A stretch of DNA of 64,000 bases, taken from Rheinheimera aquimaris (GTDB lineage: Bacteria; Pseudomonadota; Gammaproteobacteria; Enterobacterales; Alteromonadaceae). Under the pieces are notes generated by a model that did no database searches, had not been told where the DNA came from, and saw only the letters and a program-made list of their open reading frames with translations. The position numbers and the translations under genes were made by a program. Each line of letters opens with the position of its first letter. Positions within the stretch are counted from its first letter, which is position 1. This document shows, piece after piece, positions 19,525-28,086 of the stretch. Location: the NCBI RefSeq assembly GCF_020531985.1, contig NZ_JAJAVQ010000002.1, positions 496,001 through 560,000 on the forward strand. Reading direction: 5' to 3'.

Positions 19525-21153
19525 TCAGGCTCGGGGCTCGGACATCAGGCCTTTTACCACTGCCACGCAGGCAGCCAGTAACACCAGCGTAAACGGAAAA
19601 CCGGTTGATACCGCCATCGCCTGTAATGCCACCAGGCCACCGCCTAAAATCAGCGCTATGGCGACCAGCCCCTCAAAGGTACACCAAAACACACGCTGTG
19701 GTGTCGGCGCATCAACTTTGCCGCCCGCCGCAATAGTATCGATAACCAGTGAGCCTGAGTCAGATGAAGTGACAAAAAACACCACCACCAGAATAATGGC
19801 AATAAAAGAGCTGATTTGCGCCAGCGGTAATACATCTAGCATGGCAAACAATTGTAAGGGTAGCTCGGCACTGGCGGCCACTTCATAACCTTGCTGTACC
19901 AGTTGGCTTATCGCTGTGCCGCCAAATACGGTCATCCACAGTACACAAGCTAAAGAGGGGATCAGCAATACTGAAATTAAGAACTCGCGCACGGTGCGGC
20001 CGCGCGAAACCCTGGCGATAAACATGCCGACAAAAGGGGACCAGCTGATCCACCAGGCCCAGTAGAATGCAGTCCAGCCTTGTGAGAAATTGACATCTTC
20101 GCGGCCCAGCGGGTTAGCCAATGCCGGTAAATGCTGCAGATAAGCTGCAAGGTTGGCAACAAAGCCGCTGGCGATGGCCAGGGTTGGCCCGACAATAATC
20201 ACAAACAGCAGTAACAACGCCGCCAGCAGCATATTAATTTCGGATAAACGTTTTACCCCGGCTTCCAGCCCGGCCAATACTGACGTCAGCGCTATAGCAG
20301 TAATGCCAATTACCAGTAGTATTTGCGTGGTATTGCCTTGCGGCCAGTCAAACAAATAATGCAAGCCGGCGCTGGCCTGAGAAGCGCCCAGCCCCAAGGA
20401 CGTGGCCAAACCAAACAAGGTGGCAAACACCGCCAGAATATCAATAATGTGGCCGGGCCAGCCCCAGATACGTTCACCCAGCAGTGGATAAAACACCGAG
20501 CGTATGGTCAGCGGTAAGCCTTTATTAAAGGAAAACAACGCTAAACCGAGCGCCAAAATGGCGTAAATCGCCCAGGGATGCAGCGCCCAGTGATAAATAG
20601 TCGCCGCCATACCAAGGCGCTCGGCTGCTAACGCGTCACCGGCGGCACCGGCCAGCGGTGCCCAGTCGGTGCGCACACCGTCGGTAACGGTAACACCACC
20701 ATAAGCACTACTGAAATGTGACAGCGGCTCAGATACGCCGTAGAACATCAGGCCTATGCCCATGCCGGCAGCAAACAGCATGGAAAACCAGCCGCCGTAG
20801 CTGAAATCCGGTGTGGCTTCCGTGCCACCCAGGCGTACCTTGCCCAGTGGCGAAATAATTAAGCCCAAACACAGCAACACAAAAATATTGGCGGCGGACA
20901 TAAAAAACCAATCGAGATTGCTGGTAAGCCAGCTGCGCATGCTGCTAAATACCGGCTCTGCCTGTTGCTGAAAGCTGATGGTCAGTACCACAAACAGCAC
21001 CACCACCAGAGCTGAAATTAAAAACACCCGGTTATGAATATCCAAACCAAAAGGGCCGACCTTGATCAGGATATTGTCCTGACCTATCTGATAATCGGTG
21101 TCTATCGGGTTAACTTTGCCATCCGGGATCATCGGATCTTTATAATCTGTCAT
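19525..21153 (-). CDS. BCCT-family betaine/choline/carnitine transporter
   Basis: A 542-residue inner-membrane transporter with twelve predicted transmembrane segments. Recognisable BCCT features are the glycine-rich motif GMGIGLMFYGVSEP and the segment WAWWISWSPFVGMFIARVSR, which carries the substrate-binding tryptophans and the conserved arginine. The family imports quaternary ammonium compounds such as glycine betaine, choline or carnitine with Na+ or H+. There is no long osmosensing C-terminal tail, so uptake for nutrition is as likely as osmoprotection. An AAGGA site lies before the start. It lies between the porin gene (39 bp) and the CBS-domain gene (36 bp), in a likely operon. Confidence 0.92.
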   Translation of the reverse strand: MTDYKDPMIPDGKVNPIDTDYQIGQDNILIKVGPFGLDIHNRVFLISALVVVLFVVLTISFQQQAEPVFSSMRSWLTSNLDWFFMSAANIFVLLCLGLIISPLGKVRLGGTEATPDFSYGGWFSMLFAAGMGIGLMFYGVSEPLSHFSSAYGGVTVTDGVRTDWAPLAGAAGDALAAERLGMAATIYHWALHPWAIYAILALGLALFSFNKGLPLTIRSVFYPLLGERIWGWPGHIIDILAVFATLFGLATSLGLGASQASAGLHYLFDWPQGNTTQILLVIGITAIALTSVLAGLEAGVKRLSEINMLLAALLLLFVIIVGPTLAIASGFVANLAAYLQHLPALANPLGREDVNFSQGWTAFYWAWWISWSPFVGMFIARVSRGRTVREFLISVLLIPSLACVLWMTVFGGTAISQLVQQGYEVAASAELPLQLFAMLDVLPLAQISSFIAIILVVVFFVTSSDSGSLVIDTIAAGGKVDAPTPQRVFWCTFEGLVAIALILGGGLVALQAMAVSTGFPFTLVLLAACVAVVKGLMSEPRA

Positions 21154-21192
21154 GCTGTTGTCCTTGTTATGGGTTCAAAGCCGCAGCGGCGG

Positions 21193-22482
21193 TTAAAAGT
21201 AGTAGCCGATATTAATGTTAAAACGACGCTCGGTTTCGGCGCTGTCACCGGCAGCACTGCCGCCGACGAAAGGCTGATTCCGGGCATGCACTAAATCAAA
21301 ATAGGTAAATAAGCCGCCGGCGGCGACAGAGAAGCCGGTCACGTTCATCATGGTGTCACGGCTGTTGTCAGACTTGTCGTACACCAAACCATAGTTGTTA
21401 TAAAACTGCAGCCCGGTAACCGGCCCCCACTCAACTGGCAGGCTATAGGCCAGATTAATGGTGCTGGTTTTCGCTTTGGCAGCAATGCTGTCGTAAAACG
21501 CATAAGCGCCAACAGCCATGCGTTCAACGTCATCGATATCGTAATGGTATTCGCCATGTTGCAGTTGCAGGTTCCAGCGTTGGTAATGGCTGTTCAGGTG
21601 CAGTGCCCAGGCGTTGTAGCTGCCGGCGCGCGAGTTGCCGTTATGCAGGCCGCCGGCCAGGGCGGATAACCCCAGCTCAGTGGTAAAGTCGCTGCTGTGT
21701 TCAAATTGATAAGCAAAACGACCAGCAAAAGTGTTGTATTCGCCGACTGGCTGCGCCGGGTCGTCATAGATGCCATCATCGCCCAGACGGTAGCCAACTA
21801 CGTCATACGAATAGCGGTCGGCGCGGCTACTGACATAGCCATCGACGCCTCCGAGCTCATCATTTTTAAAAAAGCCCAGATCCAGTTGCCAGTTATCGGC
21901 CAGTTGGCGTTTAAACAGCAGGCCCAGATCGTGATCATCTTCCAGCCCCAGATAATAGTTGGTACTGAAGAAGTAGTTATGCGAATTGTATGGCCAGTTG
22001 CCAAAGGGTACCTGCGTAATACCGGCCTGCACCTGCCAGTCTTCATTTAACTGGTAGCCAACATAGGCGTATTTGACGGCGGTCATATAATCAAAAAAGC
22101 GGATTTCGGCATTGAGCAGCACATCACCAATGCTGCCGTTTAGATTCAGCCGAAAAATATCAAAATCAAAATCGCCGCCGCGGTTTTTATTGCCGTCACT
22201 GTAGGAAGTATGGCTGTAATTAGTCCGGATAGCGCCGCCCAGTTTAATGCCGTCGCTGTCATTCGTTTCCTGTTTGCTGACTGCTTCGGTCTGTTGCTGT
22301 ACCAGTAGTGTCGTCGTTTTTTTGCTGGTGACTTCCTGTTCTGCCAGCCGTTGTTCAAGTGCGGCAATTTGCGCCTTTAGCGCTGCCAGTTGCTGTTTAA
22401 TGTCGTCGGTGTCAGTGGCATGGGCTGAGAAATGGCATAGCCCAACAGCAGCAATCAGATTGATACTGCGAAGTGAAAACAT
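21193..22482 (-). CDS. Porin-like outer-membrane beta-barrel protein
   Basis: A 429-residue exported protein. After a signal peptide ending near HATDTD comes a short coiled coil (about 27-60, heptads in IKQQLAALKAQIAALEQRLA). A barrel follows, with alternating hydrophobic strands and the C-terminal signature FNINIGYYF, whose terminal Phe is recognised by the BAM complex. The coiled coil followed by barrel resembles OprO/OprP-type or trimeric specific porins; ion or solute specificity is unknown. Its position as first gene before the BCCT transporter suggests it admits the same solute across the outer membrane. AAGGA precedes the start, and an 8-bp inverted repeat lies 25 bp upstream. Confidence 0.82.
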   Translation of the reverse strand: MFSLRSINLIAAVGLCHFSAHATDTDDIKQQLAALKAQIAALEQRLAEQEVTSKKTTTLLVQQQTEAVSKQETNDSDGIKLGGAIRTNYSHTSYSDGNKNRGGDFDFDIFRLNLNGSIGDVLLNAEIRFFDYMTAVKYAYVGYQLNEDWQVQAGITQVPFGNWPYNSHNYFFSTNYYLGLEDDHDLGLLFKRQLADNWQLDLGFFKNDELGGVDGYVSSRADRYSYDVVGYRLGDDGIYDDPAQPVGEYNTFAGRFAYQFEHSSDFTTELGLSALAGGLHNGNSRAGSYNAWALHLNSHYQRWNLQLQHGEYHYDIDDVERMAVGAYAFYDSIAAKAKTSTINLAYSLPVEWGPVTGLQFYNNYGLVYDKSDNSRDTMMNVTGFSVAAGGLFTYFDLVHARNQPFVGGSAAGDSAETERRFNINIGYYF

Positions 22483-22506
22483 AATAAATCCTTATTTTGT
22501 ATCAGA

Positions 22507-22528
22507 TTTAAAGCAGGAGGGCTTTAAA
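22507..22528. promoter_or_regulatory. Inverted repeat upstream of porin-BCCT set
   Basis: The arms TTTAAAGC and GCTTTAAA are perfect and separated by AGGAGG. It lies 25 bp before the porin start codon and 79 bp after the cysM stop on the same strand. It could be an operator, a leader hairpin or a weak cysM terminator; there is no clear U-tract. Confidence 0.35.
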
Positions 22529-22607
22529 GAATAGCGCAAACTGACGCTAAGGCCAAGTTAAGTGGCCAACAGGACGTTGACCAGAGCAAGACGAAAAGCG
22601 GTACAGG

Positions 22608-23492
22608 CTAGAAAATACCCGAGGATAAGTAGCGGTCGCCACGGTCACAAATAATCGCCACGATTACGGCGTTATCATACTGCTCTGCTAATTTAATGGC
22701 AGCATGCACGGCGCCGCCGGAGCTGACACCGGCGAAAATGCCTTCTTCACGTGCCAGTTTACGCATCGCATTTAGCGCATCCCCTTGGCTGATATCGATA
22801 ATGCTATCTACCCGGCTTTTGTCGAAAAAGCCTGGTAAATACGCTTCTGGCCAGCGGCGGATGCCCGGAATGCTGGCGCCTTCAGCCGGTTGCAGGCCTA
22901 TTACCTGAATAGCGCTGTTTTGCTCTTTCAGAAAACGCGATACACCCATAATAGTGCCGGTAGTGCCCATGCTGGAGACGAAGTGGGTAATTTTATGCTG
23001 GCTTTGCTGCCAGATTTCGGGCCCGGTGCTGGCGTAATGTGCGGCCGGGTTATCCGGGTTATTAAACTGGTCCAGCACTATGCCTTTGCCTTGCGCCTGC
23101 ATCTGCAATGCTAAATCACGCGCGCCCTCCATGCCTTGCTCTCTGGTGACCAGAATCAGCTCAGCGCCATAAGCGCGCATGCTGCTTTTGCGCTCGTCGG
23201 TGGCGTTGTCGGGCATGATAAGCGTCATCTTATAGCCTTTGATCGCGGCGGCCATCGCCAGCGCGATACCGGTATTACCGCTGGTGGCTTCGATAATACG
23301 ATCGCCGGCCTTTATGGTGCCGCGCTTTTCGGCCTGAACTATCATATTCAGTGCTGGCCGGTCTTTTACCGAACCTGCCGGGTTATCACCTTCGAGCTTC
23401 AGTAGCACTGTGCTGTTGGTGTGTGCCGCAAGCCGTTGTAGCTTTACCAGCCGTGTTCCGCCAACAGCGTGTTCAATAGTGGTAAAGCTCAT
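22608..23492 (-). CDS. cysM: Cysteine synthase B (O-acetylserine sulfhydrylase)
   Basis: A 294-residue PLP enzyme that makes cysteine from O-acetylserine and sulfide or thiosulfate. The PLP lysine is Lys43 in NPAGSVKDRP, the substrate loop is EATSGNTGIAL, and the phosphate-binding loop is MGTTGT. Length and the EGDNPAGSVKDR sequence favour CysM over CysK, including the short C-terminus ending in a CDRGDRYLSSGIF segment. GAGG precedes the start by 8 bp. It follows the DUF3297 gene by 14 bp, so both are probably one transcript. Confidence 0.95.
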   Translation of the reverse strand: MSFTTIEHAVGGTRLVKLQRLAAHTNSTVLLKLEGDNPAGSVKDRPALNMIVQAEKRGTIKAGDRIIEATSGNTGIALAMAAAIKGYKMTLIMPDNATDERKSSMRAYGAELILVTREQGMEGARDLALQMQAQGKGIVLDQFNNPDNPAAHYASTGPEIWQQSQHKITHFVSSMGTTGTIMGVSRFLKEQNSAIQVIGLQPAEGASIPGIRRWPEAYLPGFFDKSRVDSIIDISQGDALNAMRKLAREEGIFAGVSSGGAVHAAIKLAEQYDNAVIVAIICDRGDRYLSSGIF

Positions 23493-23506
23493 AGGTGTCG
23501 CCTCTG

Positions 23507-23782
23507 TTAGCGGTAAAACGCTTCTACCGTGCCTTTTACCGTCATTAATAACGGTTGGCCACGGCGGTCCAGCGCCTTAGCGGCAGCGACTTTTACCCAG
23601 CCTTCACTGATACAGTATTCTTCAACATCAAACCGCTCTTTACCGTTTAAGCGGATGCCGATATCGTGTTTGAACACCTCAGCGTTATAGTGCTTGCTGA
23701 GTGGGTTAACGCACAGACGATCCGGTAAATCCGGCTTGCTGGTTGTATCAGTAGTTGCGTCGGTAGTAGTAGTGTCGTTCAT
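23507..23782 (-). CDS. DUF3297 family protein
   Basis: A 91-residue soluble protein. The N-terminal 20 residues are Thr/Asp-rich and low-complexity. The conserved domain follows, with LCVNPLSKHYN, DIGIRLNG and VKAAAKALDRRGQPLLMTVKG-type sequence (here VKVAAAKALDRRGQPLL). This family is widespread in proteobacteria without an established function and has sometimes been mislabelled glutathione peroxidase; no peroxidase motif is present. It lies 14 bp upstream of cysM. Confidence 0.85.
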   Translation of the reverse strand: MNDTTTTDATTDTTSKPDLPDRLCVNPLSKHYNAEVFKHDIGIRLNGKERFDVEEYCISEGWVKVAAAKALDRRGQPLLMTVKGTVEAFYR

Positions 23783-23919
23783 CGCTTAGACCTGAGATAA
23801 CAGAAAGAGCGTCATTGTAGGCAAAGGCAGCGGGTGGCTCAAGTACAACAGACAGATGTTCTGTCTGCAAAGCAGTGTTTAAACCCCCGCCGCTGCTGTA
23901 ATGCGGGCTGTCAGAGTGT

Positions 23920-24663
23920 TTAACTTAAACGTAGCAGGTTGTCGCAGATCACTGCTGCGGCAATGCCCACATTCAAAGACTCGGCCTGACCAAAGGCAGG
24001 TATGGTAATTTTACGGCTTATCGTATCTTCGAGTTCTGCGCTGATGCCGTTGGCTTCGTTGCCCAGCACAATAAAGCCGCCGTTTTCTGTCAGCGTCAGG
24101 CTGTGTACCGATTCACCACCGAGATAGGCACCGTACACCGGCAGCGTGCTGGTTGCCAGCAGTGCCGGCAGCGGTTGGTAATGCAATTGCACCCGTAAGA
24201 ATGAGCCTTTAGCGGCTGCTATCACTTTAGGGTTGTAGCAGTCTGCAGTGTCTGGCGAACAGACAATATGCTTAATGCCGTACCAGTCGGCGATGCGGAT
24301 AATAGTGCCGAGGTTGCCCGGATCATTTACCTGATCAAGCACCAGTACCCAGCCGCTACGATGCGCCGTGAAGCCAGTTGATGCGGGTATTTTTACCACC
24401 GCCAGTGCTGCATCGTTGCTGCTGAAGGTACCTGCTTTTATCAGCTCGTCGCTACTGCACTGCTGCACCAGTTCTGCTTTGGCAGTAACGCTTGCATACC
24501 GTTGTAAGAAGTGCTCTGTGGCAAATAAGGCACTGACCTGCCAGTCGGATGCCAGTACTTCCAGTACGGCTTTTTCACCTTCGACAAAAAACAGCTGCTC
24601 AGCTTTGCGGTATTTTTTTAGATGCAGCGATTTAATCAGCTTAAGCCACTTATTACTTATCAT
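23920..24663 (-). CDS. TrmH/SpoU-family RNA 2'-O-methyltransferase
   Basis: A 247-residue SPOUT-class enzyme that methylates ribose 2'-OH in rRNA or tRNA using S-adenosylmethionine. An N-terminal substrate-binding domain (about 1-95) precedes the knotted catalytic domain with the three SpoU motifs: DPGNLGTIIRIADWYG (motif 1), FIVLGNEANGIS (motif 2) and IPAFGQAESLNVGIAAAVI (motif 3). It resembles the RlmB/TsnR-like subgroup, but the target nucleotide cannot be deduced. It is a single gene with about 140 bp to the DUF3297 gene. Confidence 0.92.
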   Translation of the reverse strand: MISNKWLKLIKSLHLKKYRKAEQLFFVEGEKAVLEVLASDWQVSALFATEHFLQRYASVTAKAELVQQCSSDELIKAGTFSSNDAALAVVKIPASTGFTAHRSGWVLVLDQVNDPGNLGTIIRIADWYGIKHIVCSPDTADCYNPKVIAAAKGSFLRVQLHYQPLPALLATSTLPVYGAYLGGESVHSLTLTENGGFIVLGNEANGISAELEDTISRKITIPAFGQAESLNVGIAAAVICDNLLRLS

Positions 24664-24895
24664 GGTGTTGGCGTGTCCTGCTCAAGGTGTTCCGGTTACA
24701 GAGTAGCGCTATTTTACCCAGTCTTTTCTCTGCTGTCTGATTTTATCCGGCTTAATTTCGCGGTTGGCCCTTGATGGCGGCCATTATTGCCACCAGATAA
24801 GCAGTAGCACAGCGAAACCATCCGACCCCGGTGTGGTCTGTTAATCGTAAGCCCCTACACCAGGGTTAACTGAAGATCCACAGAAGGAGTAGCCT

Positions 24896-25249
24896 ATGCA
24901 AATTCAAACTCATACCGATCGTAATATTCAGGCCGATGAGCGACTGGCTGAATTTGTGCGCGATACGATGCTGAGTAAATTAAGCCGTTTTGCCGATTAT
25001 CTGACCCGGATTGAAGTGCATTTAAGTGACGAGAATGGCAACACCAAGCATGATGGTAATGATAAACGCTGCTTGCTTGAAGCCAGGCCAGAAGGACTGG
25101 ACCCGGTTGCAGTCACAGAGCATGCGGCAACTGTGGGGCAGGCCATTACCGGTGCTGCTGATAAGATGCAACGTAAACTCAGCTCGTTAGTGGGTAAACA
25201 GCGCGATAACAGGGTTGCCAGCCCGGTTTATGCCGAGCCGGAAGCTTAA
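24896..25249 (+). CDS. HPF/RaiA-family ribosome-associated protein (stand-alone paralogue)
   Basis: A 117-residue protein of the ribosomal S30AE/sigma-54-modulation fold. The beta-alpha-beta core is readable: MQIQTHTDRNI, then RFADYLTRIEVHLSDENG, then KRCLLEARPEGLDPVAV and helix AITGAADKMQRKLSSLVGK. Family members bind the 30S decoding centre and inactivate or protect ribosomes in stationary phase or stress. It is distinct from the hpf gene in the rpoN operon at 40.8 kb, which has a different insert and tail. A strong AGAAGGAG site lies before the ATG. It is monocistronic, with a terminator 20 bp downstream. Confidence 0.88.
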   Translation: MQIQTHTDRNIQADERLAEFVRDTMLSKLSRFADYLTRIEVHLSDENGNTKHDGNDKRCLLEARPEGLDPVAVTEHAATVGQAITGAADKMQRKLSSLVGKQRDNRVASPVYAEPEA

Positions 25250-25269
25250 TTCGTTAGTTGCAATTAAAG

Positions 25270-25290
25270 ACGGCGCCACAGGCGCCGTTT
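25270..25290. terminator. Intrinsic terminator, convergent genes
   Basis: Stem ACGGCGCC / GGCGCCGT with loop ACA, followed by TTTCTGATT on the plus strand and preceded by A-rich sequence. It serves the HPF-like gene and probably the convergent amidohydrolase gene. Confidence 0.8.
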
Positions 25291-25308
25291 CTGATTATTA
25301 AGAGCACA

Positions 25309-26967
25309 TTATTCGGTGCCGCGTTTAAACCGCTGTTTGCCATTAACATAAGTTTGCTCTACCTCAACCTGCCACAGCTGTTCTGGCGCGATGTTAAAGA
25401 TATCGCGGTCGATCATAATAAAGTCAGCCCAACTGCCGGGCATCAGCGTACCCATGCTGTGCTCCTGAAAAGCGCCATAGGCAGCGTCAACAGTGAAAGA
25501 TCGCAGTGCTTCGGTCAGCGTCAGACGCTGCTCAGGCAACCAACCGCCGGTGGGTTGATTATCATGGTCCTGCCGGGTTACCGAGGCATGCAGGCCGTGG
25601 AATACGTTGGCCAGCTCGACCGGGAAATCTGAGCCGCCAACAATAATGCTACCCTGATCAATAAAACTTCGCCAGGCGTAGGCACCGCGCAGCCGGGCTA
25701 CACCGAGGCGATCGCCGGCCATGTTTTTATCTGACGTAGCATGTACTGCCTGCATCGCCGGTAATACATGCAAACTGGCAAAGCGGGGGATGTCTTTCGG
25801 TGAAACTATCTGCGCATGTTCAATACGGTGACGGCTTTGCGCGCGTTTGTTCTCGGGCACCAGCTTTTCGAAGCGGTCCAGCACTAAACGGTTAGCCAAA
25901 TCGCCAATAGCATGCACATTGGTCTGAAAGCCGGCGTCAATTGTCATCTGCATTATCTGGGTTAGCTGATCCGGCTGCGTAACCAGCAAACCTTTTTGTT
26001 CCGGCTTATCACTGTACGGCTCAATAAGCGCGGCGCCACGGCTACCCAAAGCGCCATCTCCATATATTTTTACCGAACGGATATCGAGAAAATCTGTTGG
26101 GTCATCAATAATTCCGGCTTCAAGCCAAGCTGGCAGTTGTGGATCGCGGGCCGACAGCATAGGGTAAATACGCAGTGGTAGTTTGTGTTCAGCAGCCAGT
26201 TGCTGGTACAGCTTTACCACATCGGTATCGACGCCTGCGTCGTGTACGCTGGTGATGCCAAGCGCCAGTAAATGTTTAAATGCCGCTTGCAAGGCACGAA
26301 TTTTAGCCGCGTTATCGGCATCGGGGATATGCTGTTCCAGCAGCGTCATCGCATTATCAATCAGTACACCGGTCGGGTTGCCTTTGCTGTCACGCACGAT
26401 CTCACCGCCAGGTGGGTCCAGTGTATCTTTACTGATACCGGCCAGCGCCAGCGCCTTACTATTGGCCCAGCCGGCGTGCGCATCAATCCGTTTTAAATAA
26501 ACTGGCTTGTCACTGATGGCTTCATCCAGGCTGGCATGGCTGGGAAATTGTTTGCTTGGCCACAACACCTGATTCCAGCCGCGGCCAATAATCCATGGCG
26601 CATCTTTATTCTCTGCAGCAAACCGTGCTACCCGGGCTACAGCTTCCTGTTCACTGCTACTGCCACGCAGCTCTGCCTGTGCCAGATTCTGGCCTAAGCC
26701 CAGTACATGGCCATGACCATCAATCAGGCCCGGCAGCACAGTTGCGCCTTTGCCGGCTTGCTGTTTTGCTGTGGCATATTTTTTGGTAAGGGCAGCGTCA
26801 CCACGTGCAATCACTTTGCCGCTTTCATCATCAAACACTAAAACAGAAAACGGTTGCAACTGGCGATTGTCGTCAAAGCCATAACCTTTGATATCGGAAA
26901 GTACTACCGGCGCCGCCGCGGCGGCACTACAGAAAAGCGCACTGACTAAACTGGCAAAACGCAGCAT
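25309..26967 (-). CDS. Exported amidohydrolase (YtcJ-like, Amidohydro_3)
   Basis: A 552-residue metal-dependent hydrolase with a signal peptide (MLRFASLVSALFCSAAAAAP), so it is periplasmic. The first metal ligands are in LIDGHGHVLGLGQ (about 81-93). The second histidine pair region reads NVHAIGDLANRLVLDRFE and HRIEHAQIV, and the late aspartate lies in VGGSDFPVE. YtcJ-type enzymes hydrolyse amide or cyclic amide bonds, but natural substrates are mostly unknown. It is monocistronic between two terminators/gaps. The AGGA site is 10 bp before the start. Confidence 0.88.
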   Translation of the reverse strand: MLRFASLVSALFCSAAAAAPVVLSDIKGYGFDDNRQLQPFSVLVFDDESGKVIARGDAALTKKYATAKQQAGKGATVLPGLIDGHGHVLGLGQNLAQAELRGSSSEQEAVARVARFAAENKDAPWIIGRGWNQVLWPSKQFPSHASLDEAISDKPVYLKRIDAHAGWANSKALALAGISKDTLDPPGGEIVRDSKGNPTGVLIDNAMTLLEQHIPDADNAAKIRALQAAFKHLLALGITSVHDAGVDTDVVKLYQQLAAEHKLPLRIYPMLSARDPQLPAWLEAGIIDDPTDFLDIRSVKIYGDGALGSRGAALIEPYSDKPEQKGLLVTQPDQLTQIMQMTIDAGFQTNVHAIGDLANRLVLDRFEKLVPENKRAQSRHRIEHAQIVSPKDIPRFASLHVLPAMQAVHATSDKNMAGDRLGVARLRGAYAWRSFIDQGSIIVGGSDFPVELANVFHGLHASVTRQDHDNQPTGGWLPEQRLTLTEALRSFTVDAAYGAFQEHSMGTLMPGSWADFIMIDRDIFNIAPEQLWQVEVEQTYVNGKQRFKRGTE

Positions 26968-27045
26968 AAGGTATTGTCCTGGTTGGTTTTGCCATCAACT
27001 ATAACAATAAAACCACGCCGGGGGTATCCGGCACGGTTTCAGTCG

Positions 27046-28086
27046 TTACTGATGCTGGCGGGCCTGTTCGATCCGTTCACGTGTTGCCGGATGTGTGCTG
27101 AGATATTTCAACAAGGCTGGCTCTGACTCCGGGGAGGTTTCCTTGCTGCTAAGTAATGCTGACATGGCATCAGCGAATGCTGTTGGTGACTTGCCCAACG
27201 TTTTGAGCTGCTTTAACGCAAACTGGTCTGCTTCACGTTCCATATCACGCGAGAATGCGTTTTGCAGCAACACCGAGCCTGAACCAAGCAGCAGGTCGGC
27301 TACACCATCCGGGTTGCCAAACAGGATCCCTATCACCAGCGTTGCTCCTAATGACTGGGCAACTAAGCGCACACTGTGCTGGCCTTCAACATGACCAATC
27401 TCATGCAATAACACCGCGACGATAGCATCAGGGTTGTGCTGTAGTAAATTCACCAGCTCGTCAGTGATCACCACAGTGCCGTTTGGCAGCGCAAAAGCGT
27501 TAGCGCCGAAGAACTCAGACTGATACATATACAGTTGATAGTTCTTCTGCTGCAGTGGCAACTTTTGCAATGCCATTTGCCAGTGATAGTTAACCGTTGC
27601 TTGTTGCGTAGCTGGTAGCTGTGTCGGCTGTAAAGCTGTTTTTTGCAGGGTGTAAAATGTTTCCTCGCCCATTTTCTGTTTAATATGGTCGGGCACCAGC
27701 AACACGCTGGCGCTGGCCAGCATCGGCATTAAATCGACAATGATCCACCACAGCAGCAGAGGCGACAGCAACACTGCCGCCAGTATCGACAACCGGTTGC
27801 TTTCCAGCGCGGCAGCCATACCTGAACCGGCAGTTTGCTGCGGCCAACGCCAGCTGGCATCGTCAGGCCGGAAAATACCGCCACTGCGCAGCTGTACTTC
27901 AACCGGCAGCCCCGGCAGGACAGTGCCAAAACGATAGTCAGGCCTGGCAACCTCAGCCAGCACTGCCGCCGTGTTGACACACTGTATCAGCAACTTGCCC
28001 TCATCAGTAAGGCTGGCAGTGGCAGCATATAATGCACTGCTGCCAGCTTGCTGAAACTGGCCTGAGACAGCCTTAACGGCGAACAT
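27046..28086 (-). CDS. M48-family zinc metalloprotease, membrane-anchored
   Basis: A 346-residue protein with a soluble N-terminal domain (about 1-90), a transmembrane segment (about 100-122), and a gluzincin protease domain. Zinc motif is HEIGH (228-232), with the third ligand in EREAD (283-287). Related M48 enzymes (HtpX, LoiP, BepA) degrade misfolded envelope proteins. The N-terminal domain is unlike HtpX or BepA (no TPR repeats), so this is a separate subgroup. The start overlaps the stop of the DUF898 gene (TGATG), showing translational coupling. The two are likely a functional pair at the inner membrane. Confidence 0.9.
   Translation of the reverse strand: MFAVKAVSGQFQQAGSSALYAATASLTDEGKLLIQCVNTAAVLAEVARPDYRFGTVLPGLPVEVQLRSGGIFRPDDASWRWPQQTAGSGMAAALESNRLSILAAVLLSPLLLWWIIVDLMPMLASASVLLVPDHIKQKMGEETFYTLQKTALQPTQLPATQQATVNYHWQMALQKLPLQQKNYQLYMYQSEFFGANAFALPNGTVVITDELVNLLQHNPDAIVAVLLHEIGHVEGQHSVRLVAQSLGATLVIGILFGNPDGVADLLLGSGSVLLQNAFSRDMEREADQFALKQLKTLGKSPTAFADAMSALLSSKETSPESEPALLKYLSTHPATRERIEQARQHQ

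Noticed and set aside
22551..22567. GGCCA/TGGCC hairpin after cysM as terminator
   Set aside because: Only 5 bp of stem and no U-tract.
24830..24875. Imperfect GGTGT/ACACC hairpin in the leader of the HPF-like gene
   Set aside because: Short, bulged stem without resemblance to a known riboswitch.
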